From Calidithermus chliarophilus DSM 9957 (GTDB taxonomy: Bacteria > Deinococcota > Deinococci > Deinococcales > Thermaceae), in assembly GCF_000430045.1 (NCBI RefSeq), contig NZ_KE387028.1:49307-82806 (forward strand): 33,500 nucleotides of DNA, in the 5' to 3' direction. This document shows positions 22,830-30,599 of the stretch, piece after piece. Each line of letters begins with the position of its first letter. Within the stretch, counting starts at the first letter, position 1. The translations under genes were made by a program, and so were the position numbers. The notes under the pieces were generated by a model that saw nothing but the letters and a program-made list of their open reading frames with translations, did no database searches and was not told where the DNA came from.

Positions 22830-24149
22830 GTGTTACCTCAACACCTTGAATCCCCACTCGCGTTCATCATCCAGCTGAGCGACATCCATCTCCATCACTC
22901 AAAACCGAACCCCGTTCTAGATCGGGCTGCCCGGATCGTGGATGCCATCCGGGGGATTGAGCCCGGGCGGGCACGGCAGTGCGTGCTGCTGGTGACCGGC
23001 GACGTAGCCTTCAGCGGCAAGCCGGAGGAGTACCGGCTGGCGTCGGATTTTTTGGCAGGCCTCCGGCAACGTCTTGAGTCAGAGACCGACAACCCCGTCG
23101 AGGTCATCCTAATTCCAGGCAACCACGACTGCGACTTCGCTTTCGACTCTAAGGCCCGCGGTTTGCTTCGGGATGCAAGCCTCAATTGTGGGGACGCCGA
23201 TGCCTCGGTCGTGGACATCGCGACCAATGTGCAGAGCGCTTTCTTCGAGTTTCGTTCAACTTTCGCTAAGGGCGCATGCCCTCAAGGCTTGGAGCGCCTG
23301 TTCCAAACCGTAGAGATCCCGGTCGCAGGCGGCAGGCTTTACGTGAACGCCTATAACACCGCGTGGCTGTCCACCTTGAGCGAAAAGCCGGGAGAACTCT
23401 TCATGCCGGTCACGCGGCTGACGCCTCCTGACCAGCGTGACGGACTGGTGGTCAGCGTCTTCCACCACCCGTACGGTTGGCTCGAGCCGAACAATGCCCG
23501 CGACTTTCGTAACCTCATTGAGCGCACCTCCGATTTTGCCCTGACCGGCCATGAGCACGTCCCCGGGGTGCGGGACGTGAGCAACCGGGACGGGTCAACC
23601 CAGCACTACATCGAGGGCGGGGTGCTACAGGACAATGATGACCCTGCCCAGAGCTGGTTCCACGTGATCGTCCTCGACCTGCTTAACAACCAGCACAAGA
23701 CGGTGACCCTGACCTGGAACGGGGAGCGCTACTCCACCTCCTGTGAGGACGCTTGGTCCAGCATCCCCTGGAATTCCTTGCGGCAGCGTAGGGAGTTCCA
23801 GTTCCAGCAGGGCTACGCCGAGGAGCTCGACCACAGTGACTTCCGCTTCAGTACCGCCCGGCGGCAATTCTCTCTCAGCGACCTCTTCCTCTACCCCGAA
23901 CTGACGGTGTCATCGCCCCGGGACCAGGCCAGACGCATCGACCCGAAGCTGGGCAAGCCGGAGGCCACCCGGGTCCGGTCGGGGCAATTCCTCGACTTCA
24001 TTCGCGAACACCGCAAGGTCATGCTCTACGGACCAGAGAAGTCCGGCAAGACCACCCTGAGCAAGCGCCTGCAGGTGGAGCTGTACGAAGCCGGGATGGT
24101 CCCCGTTCGGCTGGACGTGAGTCGCCTCAAGGACCTGCAGCCTGTATAA
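22830..24149 (+). CDS. Metallophosphoesterase-STAND NTPase, N-terminal part (frameshifted)
   Basis: GTG 22830, placed five bases after a -10 box. Residues ~10-260 are a calcineurin-like metallophosphoesterase: IIQLSDIHLHH (DxH), LLVTGDVAFSG (GD), LIPGNHDCDF (GNHD), VFHHPYG and ALTGHEHVPG (GHxH), all metal ligands present. Residues ~365-440 begin a STAND-type NTPase with Walker A YGPEKSGKTTLSKRL. The frame then breaks at 24147. Predicted defence proteins join an effector (here a phosphoesterase) to a STAND ATPase sensor, and this has that layout. It continues in a second frame at 24151. It is not one of the named Avs types as far as I can tell. Confidence 0.8.
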   Translation: MLPQHLESPLAFIIQLSDIHLHHSKPNPVLDRAARIVDAIRGIEPGRARQCVLLVTGDVAFSGKPEEYRLASDFLAGLRQRLESETDNPVEVILIPGNHDCDFAFDSKARGLLRDASLNCGDADASVVDIATNVQSAFFEFRSTFAKGACPQGLERLFQTVEIPVAGGRLYVNAYNTAWLSTLSEKPGELFMPVTRLTPPDQRDGLVVSVFHHPYGWLEPNNARDFRNLIERTSDFALTGHEHVPGVRDVSNRDGSTQHYIEGGVLQDNDDPAQSWFHVIVLDLLNNQHKTVTLTWNGERYSTSCEDAWSSIPWNSLRQRREFQFQQGYAEELDHSDFRFSTARRQFSLSDLFLYPELTVSSPRDQARRIDPKLGKPEATRVRSGQFLDFIREHRKVMLYGPEKSGKTTLSKRLQVELYEAGMVPVRLDVSRLKDLQPV

Positions 24150-24150
24150 A

Positions 24151-26010
24151 GTGTGGAAAGCCGTCGAGAAGATATTCGAAGAGCAGTACGACAAGGGCAC
24201 CGAGGCCTACCGCCAGCTACCGGAGGAGAAGCGGGCCTTCATCGTGGATAACTTCCACTCGGAGGTTCTCGACTACCGGCAGAAGGAAGCGCTGGTGGAG
24301 CAATTGACGAAGCTAGGCGATTATATCGTGCTGTTCAGCGGGGACGAACTCGCTGTTGACGAGTTCGTCATCGCCCGGAGCCTGAAGCCTTTGCTGGAGT
24401 TCAAGCGCTGCGAGATCCAGCCGTTCGGTTACTCCCTCCGCTCACAGCTCATCCGGCGCTGGTACGCCACCTCCGACGCCTATACCAGTGACGTGGCAGC
24501 CCTCCGTCGGAAGTGTCTGCAGGTGGAGCAGTTCGTGAACAACATGCTCGGCGCCCAGCTGATCACCCCGTACCCCTTCGCCGTGCTGATCATCCTGCAG
24601 CAGATCGAGACCAGCCTGGGGCACGATATCACCTCGGCCTCCTACAGCGCTTTCTGCGAGCTGTACGTCAAACAACAACTGGCCCTGATGAGCGAGGTGA
24701 CGAGGATTGAGCTGGGCACTTTCGGGGCGGTGCTGGAGGAGCTCGCCTACCGGCTGTACGACAGCGGGCAGCGCACGATCTCCCGGCCGGCCTTCGAGGC
24801 ACTGGTCGCCGAGTACAGCAGGTCCAAGCTGATCAAGGTTGACCCGCAGCGGCTGATCGACGCCCTGCAGTCTCGCGGTTTCCTCCGCAACATCGCCTCA
24901 GGCGTTGAGTTTTTGTACAACTATCAGTTCCACTACTTCACCGCCGCCCACGTCGACTCCTTGCTCAAAACAGACCCGGACAAGGGCCGCGAGGTGGTGG
25001 CAGGGCTGGTGGAGAACCTGCACCTTGAGAACAACGCCAACATCCTTGTGCTGCTGGGTCATCTGTCTAAGGATCCCCGAATCATGCGGGCGGTCCTCGA
25101 GAATGCACGGAGCCTTCTCGGAACTCAACAAGCCTGCGACTTCGACCGGAGCACGGAGTTCGTGGCCCGCCTGACGGATCGGGTACCTCAGCTGGTGTTC
25201 CGGGACGGTGACCCTGAGGCCAACCACACCGAGAAGCTCAAGCTCCACGACGCCCGGGCAGAGGGCGACCAGGAAGCTCGGACGACCGCCGAGACCCTGG
25301 CCCAACCCGACCCCGAGCGCTACGACCACTCCGTGGATGAGATCGACGAAACCCTGCGCAACTTCATCACCCTGAACAGGGTGTCGAAGACGGTGGACGT
25401 CATGGGTCAGATGCTGCGCAGCTACGCCGGCAGCATCGACGGTGAGACCAAGGTCCGGGCGATGCGCGAGTGCTACGACCTGACCATGCGGGGGCTGGGC
25501 CTCCTCTACACCCTTATCGAAAACAACCTCGAGGAGGCCGTGCAGTTCGTGGGTGAGTTGTTCTTAGAGCGGCTGCCCACCTGGAAAAGCCTCGAGAAGC
25601 GCGAGCTCGAGGAGCGGGCCCGGCATTTCATCTTCAACCTCTGTACGGCGCTAGCCCAGGCTTTTCTCCAGCGGCTCACCAACGCCGTGGGCGCCCAAAA
25701 CTTGGAGCTGGTTTTCAACAGCCTGCTGGAGGACGCACCGGTGTCTTATCATCTGATCGACTACTGTATCCGCACTTGGGCGCTCGACCAGGTGGACATC
25801 CACCGGGTGAGGGAGCTCAAGAAGCTGACCCGCAGCAAGCTCCTCGCCTACACCCTGCTGATGCGGCTCACCCTCACCCACTTCTACCTCTATCATGTAG
25901 ACCCGCGGAAAGCGCAGCAGATCTGCGCGGAGCTCGGCATCGAGTACCGCGCCGCTATGCTTGCCGACCTTCGGGGAAGAGACCAAAAGCGCAACCCGCA
26001 CCGCGGCTGA
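24151..26010 (+). CDS. Metallophosphoesterase-STAND NTPase, C-terminal part
   Basis: The real frame continues from the first half: SLYKVWKAVEKIFEEQ starts upstream of the apparent GTG at 24151. Walker B is RAFIVDNFH (residues ~28-36), followed by a sensor-like segment (YIVLFSGDELAVDEF) and FGYSLRSQLIRRWY, then a winged-helix/helical region (LEELAYRLYDSGQRTISRPA) and ~300 residues of alpha-helices without an obvious repeat unit, where target recognition would lie in STAND proteins. Deleting one C in GCAGCCTGTATAAAG rejoins both parts into about 1,060 residues. No second gene of a defence operon follows; the next feature is a response-regulator scrap. Confidence 0.75.
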   Translation: MWKAVEKIFEEQYDKGTEAYRQLPEEKRAFIVDNFHSEVLDYRQKEALVEQLTKLGDYIVLFSGDELAVDEFVIARSLKPLLEFKRCEIQPFGYSLRSQLIRRWYATSDAYTSDVAALRRKCLQVEQFVNNMLGAQLITPYPFAVLIILQQIETSLGHDITSASYSAFCELYVKQQLALMSEVTRIELGTFGAVLEELAYRLYDSGQRTISRPAFEALVAEYSRSKLIKVDPQRLIDALQSRGFLRNIASGVEFLYNYQFHYFTAAHVDSLLKTDPDKGREVVAGLVENLHLENNANILVLLGHLSKDPRIMRAVLENARSLLGTQQACDFDRSTEFVARLTDRVPQLVFRDGDPEANHTEKLKLHDARAEGDQEARTTAETLAQPDPERYDHSVDEIDETLRNFITLNRVSKTVDVMGQMLRSYAGSIDGETKVRAMRECYDLTMRGLGLLYTLIENNLEEAVQFVGELFLERLPTWKSLEKRELEERARHFIFNLCTALAQAFLQRLTNAVGAQNLELVFNSLLEDAPVSYHLIDYCIRTWALDQVDIHRVRELKKLTRSKLLAYTLLMRLTLTHFYLYHVDPRKAQQICAELGIEYRAAMLADLRGRDQKRNPHRG

Positions 26011-26085
26011 CCTCCGGAGGCTCGGGATTGGGGCTTATCTTGCTGACCAGAGTCGTCGCATAAACCCAACCCTCCTGCATGTCAC

Positions 26086-26197
26086 GTGCTAGTGCTCAGC
26101 TCCAAGGACGAGGCCGAGAGCATGCCCAGCGACCTGGAGGGCGCGGCCGCCTACCTGGCCAAGCCGGCGCGCCTCGAGGCGGTCGACCGCCTCACCC
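26086..26197 (+). pseudogene. Response-regulator receiver domain, C-terminal fragment
   Basis: VLVLSSKDEAESMPSDLEGA followed by AAYLAKPARLEAVDRL matches the last third of a receiver domain, including the conserved Lys-Pro after a hydrophobic strand (LAKP). The phospho-acceptor part is missing and the downstream sequence is low-complexity. A GC hairpin (GGGGGC-GGAA-GCCCCC, 26199-26214) follows. Confidence 0.55.
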
Positions 26198-26298
26198 GGG
26201 GGGCGGAAGCCCCCTCCGCCCGGTGGGGAGGGCACGGGCGCTGCGCGCGGCTGCGGGGCCTGGTTCACGTTCACCCCAGCCCGAAGAGGGCCTCTCCC

Positions 26299-26905
26299 TC
26301 AGTGACGGCCGCGGGGCCCGCCGGGCCGGTCGCCCCCGGCCCTCCCGCCATACTGGCGCAGGAAGCGCGCGCCCTTCTCGGTGACCTCGGCGTCGCCCCT
26401 GGCCCGCAGCTCGCGCATGTGCCGGGCCACCTCCTCCGGCCGGGCGGCCTGCGACGGGGTCTCATTGCCCCAGTTGTCGATCCAGAAGAAGCCGTCGGCC
26501 CGGTAGTGCAGCCCGAGCCCCTCGCCCGAGCGCAGGAACATCAGCAGCCCGTAGGGCACGCCCGCGGAGTCCTGCCGCGCTGTGCGGTGCGGCGCCGGGG
26601 GCAGCGGGGGCGGCGGTCTGGGGGGCTGGCGCTCGTCGAAGCGCACCCAGCTGGTACTTCAGCCACCGGTGCTCCTCGCTCTCCCCCGCCCCGTAGGGGC
26701 ACGCCGAGGCCCCCTGCACGTGGTAGAAGTGCCAGCGCCGCCGCAGGGGGAAGCGCGGGCGCAGGGGCCGGCCGCAGTGCTTGCACACGTACTCGCCCGC
26801 GCGCAGCTCCTCCTTGTGGGCCGCGTCCCCCCCTCGCTGCAGGTGGGCGAAGAGCAGGTTGACCTCGGCCGGGGGCTGGCGGCGGGCGTCGAGCGCGGTG
26901 AACAT
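26299..26905 (-). pseudogene. CoiA-like zinc-binding protein, broken by a one-base frameshift
   Basis: The ATG at 26905 lies ten bases after a -10 box (TATACT, 26921-26916). The first frame reads MFTALDARRQPPAEVNLLFA, a zinc-ribbon-like EYVCKHCGRPL, the motif RRRWHFYHVQGASACP and ESEEHRWLKYQL. This C-x2-C, HFxH, ESxEHxxxK order is that of the CoiA competence-protein family N-terminus. At about 26650 the frame must change: WLKYQL joins VRFDERQPPRP, then GVPYGLLMFLRSGEGLGLHY and GFFWIDNWGNETPS, ending at 26299. One extra G in CTGGGTG explains it. Whether it is a true pseudogene or a read error cannot be told. It follows the DUF2227-like gene on the same strand. Confidence 0.55.
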
Positions 26906-26982
26906 CCCTGGAGCCAGTATAGTGCGCAAAACCGCCGCCCCCGGGCCACACCACGCCCCGGCGCCGGCGGGCCCGGTGCCCA

Positions 26983-27417
26983 CTACAGGCGCCGCAGGGG
27001 GATGCCGTCAAGGGCCAGGTGGAGCCACTGCGAGGCGTAGTACCCCGCCAGGGACCCCCACAGCAGGGCGGGCTCGAGGCCCTCCAGCCACCCGCGCAGC
27101 GGCAGCAGCAGCGGGCTCAGGTACAGCAGGCGGCTGAGGGGCCCCAGCACCCAGTGGTGGGCCAGGCCGCGGTGGCGGAAGAGCAGCCCGTAGGGCAGCC
27201 ACACCAGCTTCAGCGGCCCCCAGCGCCGGGCGGCGAGGACCGGGTAGCGGGGGAAGTTGTCGAGGTCGGGGGTGACCCAGAAAGTCCCCAGCGCGTAGCC
27301 CAGCGCCGCCCCCAGCCACAGCGGCTCGCGCCAGTCCAGGCCGAGGGCGCTGCCCGCCAAGGCAGCGCCCTCGCCGAACAGCAGGTTGGCTCGCTCGTGG
27401 ACCTCGCCCGCCGGCAT
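26983..27417 (-). CDS. DUF2227-like putative metal-binding membrane protein, 144 aa
   Basis: ATG 27417. It has the pattern of DUF2227: an early conserved His/Glu segment (VHERANLLFG), TPDLDNFPRY, RRWGPLKLVWLPYGLLF and FRHRGLAHHWVLGPLSRLLYL, then a C-terminal helix with HLALDG. The HxxxAHH and D residues suggest a bound metal; two or three segments are hydrophobic enough to be membrane helices. It starts six bases after the stop of the 27424 gene. Known members are small proteins of unknown function on phages, plasmids and chromosomes. Confidence in the family is moderate. Confidence 0.65.
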   Translation of the reverse strand: MPAGEVHERANLLFGEGAALAGSALGLDWREPLWLGAALGYALGTFWVTPDLDNFPRYPVLAARRWGPLKLVWLPYGLLFRHRGLAHHWVLGPLSRLLYLSPLLLPLRGWLEGLEPALLWGSLAGYYASQWLHLALDGIPLRRL

Positions 27418-27423
27418 CGCGAC

Positions 27424-27846
27424 CTACACCGCCGGCGCGCTGGCCAGCGCGCCGGGGAGGCTGAGGGGGTCACTGACGAAGCTCACCCCCTCCAGCACCC
27501 CTCGTACCACCAGCCCGTCCCAGCGCCCGGCGTACAGCAGCAGGGGCTGGGCCCAGTGCAGCCGCGCCCCCTGCAGGCTGGCCAGGTCGGCGGCGTAGAT
27601 CTGGTCGCTGGACCCGCGCCGCCGCAGGTCGTGCAGCAGCCCGGGGGGCGGCTCGAGGAGCAGCGGCTCGTGCAGGCTCCACACCAGGTAGTCGGCCCCG
27701 GTGCGCCGGAAGACCTGCTGCGCCTGGCGCTCGTAGCCGTGGTAGGCCTTGAGCGAGCCCAGCAGCAGCACGCCCTCGCGGGGGCCCTCCCCGCCGGAGA
27801 ACTGCACCCGCACGGCGCCCTGGTAGCGGTTGAGGATCACGGACAT
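27424..27846 (-). CDS. Hypothetical protein, 140 aa
   Basis: ATG 27846 with AGGAGGT five bases upstream in the string GATAGGAGGTC. Soluble mixed alpha/beta protein: MSVILNRYQGAVRVQFSGGE, EGVLLLGSLKAYHGYERQAQ, YLVWSLHEPLLLEPP, RWDGLVVRGVLEGV. No family recognised. First gene of a minus-strand set with the DUF2227-like and CoiA-like genes. Its ribosome binding site is perfectly complementary over 11 nt to the candidate small RNA at 28041-28131. Confidence 0.65.
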   Translation of the reverse strand: MSVILNRYQGAVRVQFSGGEGPREGVLLLGSLKAYHGYERQAQQVFRRTGADYLVWSLHEPLLLEPPPGLLHDLRRRGSSDQIYAADLASLQGARLHWAQPLLLYAGRWDGLVVRGVLEGVSFVSDPLSLPGALASAPAV

Positions 27847-27874
27847 GGCGACCTCCTATCTCCTATGCTTCTTA

Positions 27875-27903
27875 TATATATCACCAAGCTCGGGAAGGGG
27901 CAA
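27875..27903 (-). promoter_or_regulatory. Promoter of the 27846 gene
   Basis: Minus strand -35 TTGCCC (27903-27898), 17-bp spacer, -10 TATATA (27880-27875), about 28 bp before the ATG. Confidence 0.6.
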
Positions 27904-28007
27904 GGGCGAAGGACGATCCCCTGTCGGGACGCCGCCGCCTACCGCAGACGAGCATGCCGCCGGAGGCGGCGGCGAGTCCCCGCGCGGCGGGAGGCCCGTG
28001 CACCAGC

Positions 28008-28037
28008 TTGACGATTTCCCCGTGCCTGTGCTAGCCT
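28008..28037 (+). promoter_or_regulatory. Promoter of the candidate small RNA
   Basis: -35 TTGACG (28008-28013), 18-bp spacer, extended -10 TGCTAGCCT (TAGCCT 28032-28037). The expected start is near 28043, just before the first stem. Confidence 0.6.
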
Positions 28038-28040
28038 CCA

Positions 28041-28131
28041 GCTAGCTCACGGGAGGTCGTGAGCCGTACCACCGAAAGGTGGACCTCCTATCACGAATCG
28101 CCGCCCTGAACAAGGGCGGTGGTTCGTTTTT
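28041..28131 (+). ncRNA. Candidate structured small RNA with pseudoknot and anti-Shine-Dalgarno sequence
   Basis: Three perfect or near-perfect stems in ~90 nt. P1: GCTCACG (28045-28051) with CGTGAGC (28058-28064), closing the loop GGAGGT. P2: CCACC (28069-28073) with GGTGG (28078-28082) around a GAAA tetraloop. P3 is the terminator. ACCTCC (28083-28088) is the exact complement of the P1 loop, so a pseudoknot can form. The strand ACCTCCTATCA (28083-28093) is also complementary to the Shine-Dalgarno regions of the genes at 27846 (11 nt), 30578 (10 nt) and 30738 (11 nt). It could instead be a cis-acting attenuator for the 28267 operon. No known riboswitch class was recognised. Confidence 0.6.
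28093..28131 (+). terminator. Intrinsic terminator of the small RNA
   Basis: Stem ACGAATCGCCGCCCT (28093-28107) with AGGGCGGTGGTTCGT (28113-28127), 15 pairs of which two are G-U, loop GAACA, then TTTTT to 28131. Confidence 0.85.
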
Positions 28132-28216
28132 CCCGGATAGGGGGCCAGCCAGGGTACGGCCCGCGTCCCTCGGGCCACCTGAGCGAAGCCTTAAGGTTCC
28201 TTCATGCCCGAAGGCA

Positions 28217-28230
28217 TATGATGCTACAGT
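28217..28230 (+). promoter_or_regulatory. Possible -10 region of the HTH-RHH operon
   Basis: TATGAT (28217-28222) and the overlapping extended -10 TGCTACAGT (28222-28230) lie 36-50 bp before the ATG. An ATGCC-CGAA-GGCAT hairpin (28204-28217) directly precedes them and may be an operator. No clear -35. Confidence 0.4.
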
Positions 28231-28266
28231 GAACGTTGATAGGGAAAAGGAAAAGGAATAGGGAGG

Positions 28267-28899
28267 ATGCCGAGGAAGTACCTGTACCATGACCCCGCCT
28301 GGTTGCGCCGCGAGCTCAAAAAGCATCGCAGCATCAGGGTGCTCTGCCAGATGCACGGCTTCAAGCCGGCCACGGTGATCGACTACCTCGCGCGCCACCC
28401 CGAGGTCAAAGCCCAGGTCGCCGACCTGCTCCTGCCCTCCCCTCCGGGTCCGGGCAAGGGGACGCCGGAGCGCGCCCGCCTGGCCTCGCTGCGCCGCCAC
28501 AAGCAGGACTGGACGGTGGAGGAGCTGCGCGAGCAGAACCTGCCGCTGTACTGGAACCACGGCTGGCTGCTCGAGCAGCTGCGACAGCTGCGCTCGGTCG
28601 AGGAGGTCGCGCGCCAGCACGGCTACAAGCCGCTCACGCTGCAGTCCTACGTCTTCCGCCACCCCGAGCTGCGCCGCGCGGTGGAGGAGCTGCGGCTGGA
28701 GCGGCGGGAGAAGCTGCAGGGGGTGCACCTGCGGCTGCCAGGGGAGCTTTCCGAGCGGCTGGCCCAGGACCCGCGCTCGAAGATCGGCCTGGTGGAGAAG
28801 GCGGCCCGGTGGAAAATGAGCCAGACCCAGAAACAGGACCAGAACCCTACTCGCGAAGCACAAGAAGCGCAGGAGGCACAGGATGAACAGCAAGGATAA
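28267..28899 (+). CDS. DNA-binding protein with two HTH modules and a degenerate ribbon-helix-helix, 210 aa
   Basis: ATG 28267; AAGGA about nine bases upstream is the likely ribosome binding site (GGGAGG also abuts the ATG). Two copies of a ~43-residue module: YHDPAWLRRELKKHRSIRVL with GFKPATVIDYLARHPE (residues ~6-48), and YWNHGWLLEQLRQLRSVEEV with GYKPLTLQSYVFRHPE (residues ~95-137). Each is a helix-turn-helix of the form W-L-x-E/Q-L...S-x2-x-L/V-C/A...GF/Y-K-P. Residues ~155-178 (VHLRLPGELSERL, then IGLVEKAARW) resemble a ribbon-helix-helix. A hydrophilic Gln/Glu tail follows. The stop lies 17 bases inside the next gene, which carries a third module copy. Probably a transcription or replication regulator. 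Confidence 0.75.
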   Translation: MPRKYLYHDPAWLRRELKKHRSIRVLCQMHGFKPATVIDYLARHPEVKAQVADLLLPSPPGPGKGTPERARLASLRRHKQDWTVEELREQNLPLYWNHGWLLEQLRQLRSVEEVARQHGYKPLTLQSYVFRHPELRRAVEELRLERREKLQGVHLRLPGELSERLAQDPRSKIGLVEKAARWKMSQTQKQDQNPTREAQEAQEAQDEQQG

Positions 28900-29296
28900 G
28901 TACAACCTCATCCGCTTGGGGCGGAAGGTCTTCCCGACCCGCCCGCACTGGGAGCTCGAGGCCCTGCAGGCCCAGGGCCTGCCGCTGTACTGGAACAAGG
29001 AGTGGCTGGCGGGTGAACTGCGGCGCCTGGGCTCGGCACGCCGGCTGGCCCAGGAGTGGGGCTACCCCTGGGGCGAGGTCGCCCGCTTCGCGCGCCAGTT
29101 CGGCCTGACCGCCCCCGGGCACCGGCCCTGGAAGGCCACCTTCGTCATGCTGGACAAGGACCTCGTCAAGGAGATGGACCAGGCCTCCAAGGCCGCCGGC
29201 GTCTCGCGCAACCGCTGGATCGTGCAGGCGCTGGAGGAGTACCTCGCCCACGAGGACGCGGCCAAGGCGCAGGGCGGGTCCCGGCTGACCAACTGA
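28883..29296 (+). CDS. HTH plus ribbon-helix-helix DNA-binding protein, 137 aa
   Basis: ATG 28883, AGGAGG six bases upstream, overlapping the previous gene. It holds one copy of the module found twice in its neighbour (YWNKEWLAGELRRLGSARRL with WGYPWGEVARFARQFG, residues ~35-75), then a clear CopG/MetJ-type ribbon-helix-helix (ATFVMLDKDLVKEMD with GVSRNRWIVQALEEYL, residues ~85-125). RHH proteins dimerise and bind DNA through the strand; here fused to HTH. The pair may regulate their own promoter, the small RNA or plasmid functions. A strong terminator follows at 29322. Confidence 0.8.
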   Translation: MNSKDKYNLIRLGRKVFPTRPHWELEALQAQGLPLYWNKEWLAGELRRLGSARRLAQEWGYPWGEVARFARQFGLTAPGHRPWKATFVMLDKDLVKEMDQASKAAGVSRNRWIVQALEEYLAHEDAAKAQGGSRLTN

Positions 29297-29321
29297 CCCC
29301 CCCACGACCCCTAAAAGACTG

Positions 29322-29344
29322 AAGGGGCCCGGTGGGCCCCTTTT
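29322..29344. terminator. Bidirectional intrinsic terminator
   Basis: AAGGGGCCC (29322-29330), GGT loop, GGGCCCCTT (29334-29342), TTTT run to 29344; CTAAAAG on the left gives a weaker U-tract for the minus strand. It ends the HTH-RHH operon and faces the minus-strand gene ending at 29380. Confidence 0.9.
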
Positions 29345-29379
29345 CGCGTGCTGTGCCTGTGTCCGCGGCCCGGCTAGAC

Positions 29380-30108
29380 CTAGACCCCCGCCAGCAGCCC
29401 GGCGACCAGCCGGTCGTAGGCCTCCTCGAAGCCCGGCGGGGCCGCCTCGAAAAGGCTGGCCCGCCGGGGCGGCTGGCTGTAGATGAGGCGCTGGCCCGGC
29501 AGGGCGGTGAAGCTCAGGCTGTCCCCCTGAACCACCAGCTCCCCGTGCAGCGGCAAGGCCAGCAGGCGCTCCAGGCGCCCGGGGGGGATCGGGCTGTCGG
29601 CCTCCACCCACCACTGCCCGCGCCGCTCGAACCAGCGGCGGAGGACGGCGTGGTAGGCCTGGGGCCCCGCGCGCACTGCGCCCCAGCCCCCCTTCAGGCC
29701 CAGCTCACGCAGCGCGCCGCGCAGTGGCCCGCTGGTCTCGTGGGGCACCCCGCGCAGGTGGAAGATCTGGCGGTCGGCGGCCTCGCCCGGCCGACCGCCC
29801 AGCGCCACCGCCGCCCGGAAGCCTTCGGGGGTCCAGGCCCAGCCGAGGTAGGCCCGGCACGGGGTGCGGGCGCCGGCCAGCCTCGTCGGGAGCCGCCCAC
29901 GGCGGCCCTCCCCCGCGCGCTGGACCAACCAGAGCCCGGCGGTGCAGTCGGCCAGGGCCCGCTCGAAGGGCTCGGCCCGGGGGAGCAGCCGCTCGAAGGC
30001 CTCGCGGGGGCCGCCCACGGGGAACAGCTCCCACACCGCCGCCTCGAGCACCTCCCGCGCCGCGGCGGGCGCGGTGACGTGGGGGTCAGGGGGGACGACG
30101 ACGTGCAT
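29380..30108 (-). CDS. Hypothetical protein, 242 aa
   Basis: ATG 30108 overlaps the stop of the upstream gene (TGATG), with GGAGGG upstream; the GTG three bases earlier is less well spaced. Mixed alpha/beta: MHVVVPPDPHVTAPAAAREV, CTAGLWLVQRAGEG, CRAYLGWAWTPEGFRAAVAL, RRGQWWVEADSPIPPGRLER and a C-terminal helix. No signal or membrane segment. Unknown family. Coupled to 30108-30578, so the two products probably act together. Confidence 0.65.
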   Translation of the reverse strand: MHVVVPPDPHVTAPAAAREVLEAAVWELFPVGGPREAFERLLPRAEPFERALADCTAGLWLVQRAGEGRRGRLPTRLAGARTPCRAYLGWAWTPEGFRAAVALGGRPGEAADRQIFHLRGVPHETSGPLRGALRELGLKGGWGAVRAGPQAYHAVLRRWFERRGQWWVEADSPIPPGRLERLLALPLHGELVVQGDSLSFTALPGQRLIYSQPPRRASLFEAAPPGFEEAYDRLVAGLLAGV

Positions 30109-30578
30109 CACGCCCTCCCCGCCTCCCGCACGGCCATCCGGGAACCCTCGCCCCGCGCGCCGTCCCCGGCGACGGGAGGCCCGTACACCAAGGGGTCCAG
30201 CAGCCGCCAGGCGCCCGCGCCCTCCAGGGCGGCGGGGTCGTAGTAGACCCAGCGGTCGCCGGGCTGGGCCGGGGGAAGCGCCTCCACCGCGCGCACCGGG
30301 CTGTGCGCCCAGCGCCTGCGCAGGGCGGAGGAGTCGAAGCCCACCAGCACCACCTCCTGCCGGCTGTAGAGCCGGGAGAGGGCCTCGAGGTTGGCCCCCA
30401 CCGCCACCCCACGGCCCGCCAGCCCCTCGGGGGCCTGCCGGAGCACGAACAGCCGCTTCACCTGCCGCCCCTTCCGGCGGCTCTGCCGCAGGAATTGCAG
30501 CGTCAGGGCGGTGAAGCGCTCGCGCACCACCTCCGGGGGCTCCTCGGGGTGTACCTGTTGTCTCGGTTGTCTCGTCAT
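30108..30578 (-). CDS. Hypothetical protein, 156 aa
   Basis: ATG 30578 with an AGGAGG six bases upstream in GATAGGAGGCAGAC. A basic helical N-terminus (VVRERFTALTLQFLRQSRRK) precedes beta strands VKRLFVLRQAPEG, VVLVGFDSSALRRR and RWVYYDPAALEGA. No family recognised. The ribosome binding site is complementary to the candidate small RNA over 10 nt. Divergent from the helicase gene with 159 bp between. Confidence 0.65.
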   Translation of the reverse strand: MTRQPRQQVHPEEPPEVVRERFTALTLQFLRQSRRKGRQVKRLFVLRQAPEGLAGRGVAVGANLEALSRLYSRQEVVLVGFDSSALRRRWAHSPVRAVEALPPAQPGDRWVYYDPAALEGAGAWRLLDPLVYGPPVAGDGARGEGSRMAVREAGRA

Positions 30579-30599
30579 GTCTGCCTCCTATCAGGGATT

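Noticed and set aside
28079-28261. 60-codon plus-strand ORF over the small-RNA terminator
   Set aside because: Its start lies in the P2 stem and the frame runs through a strong terminator; composition is non-protein-like.
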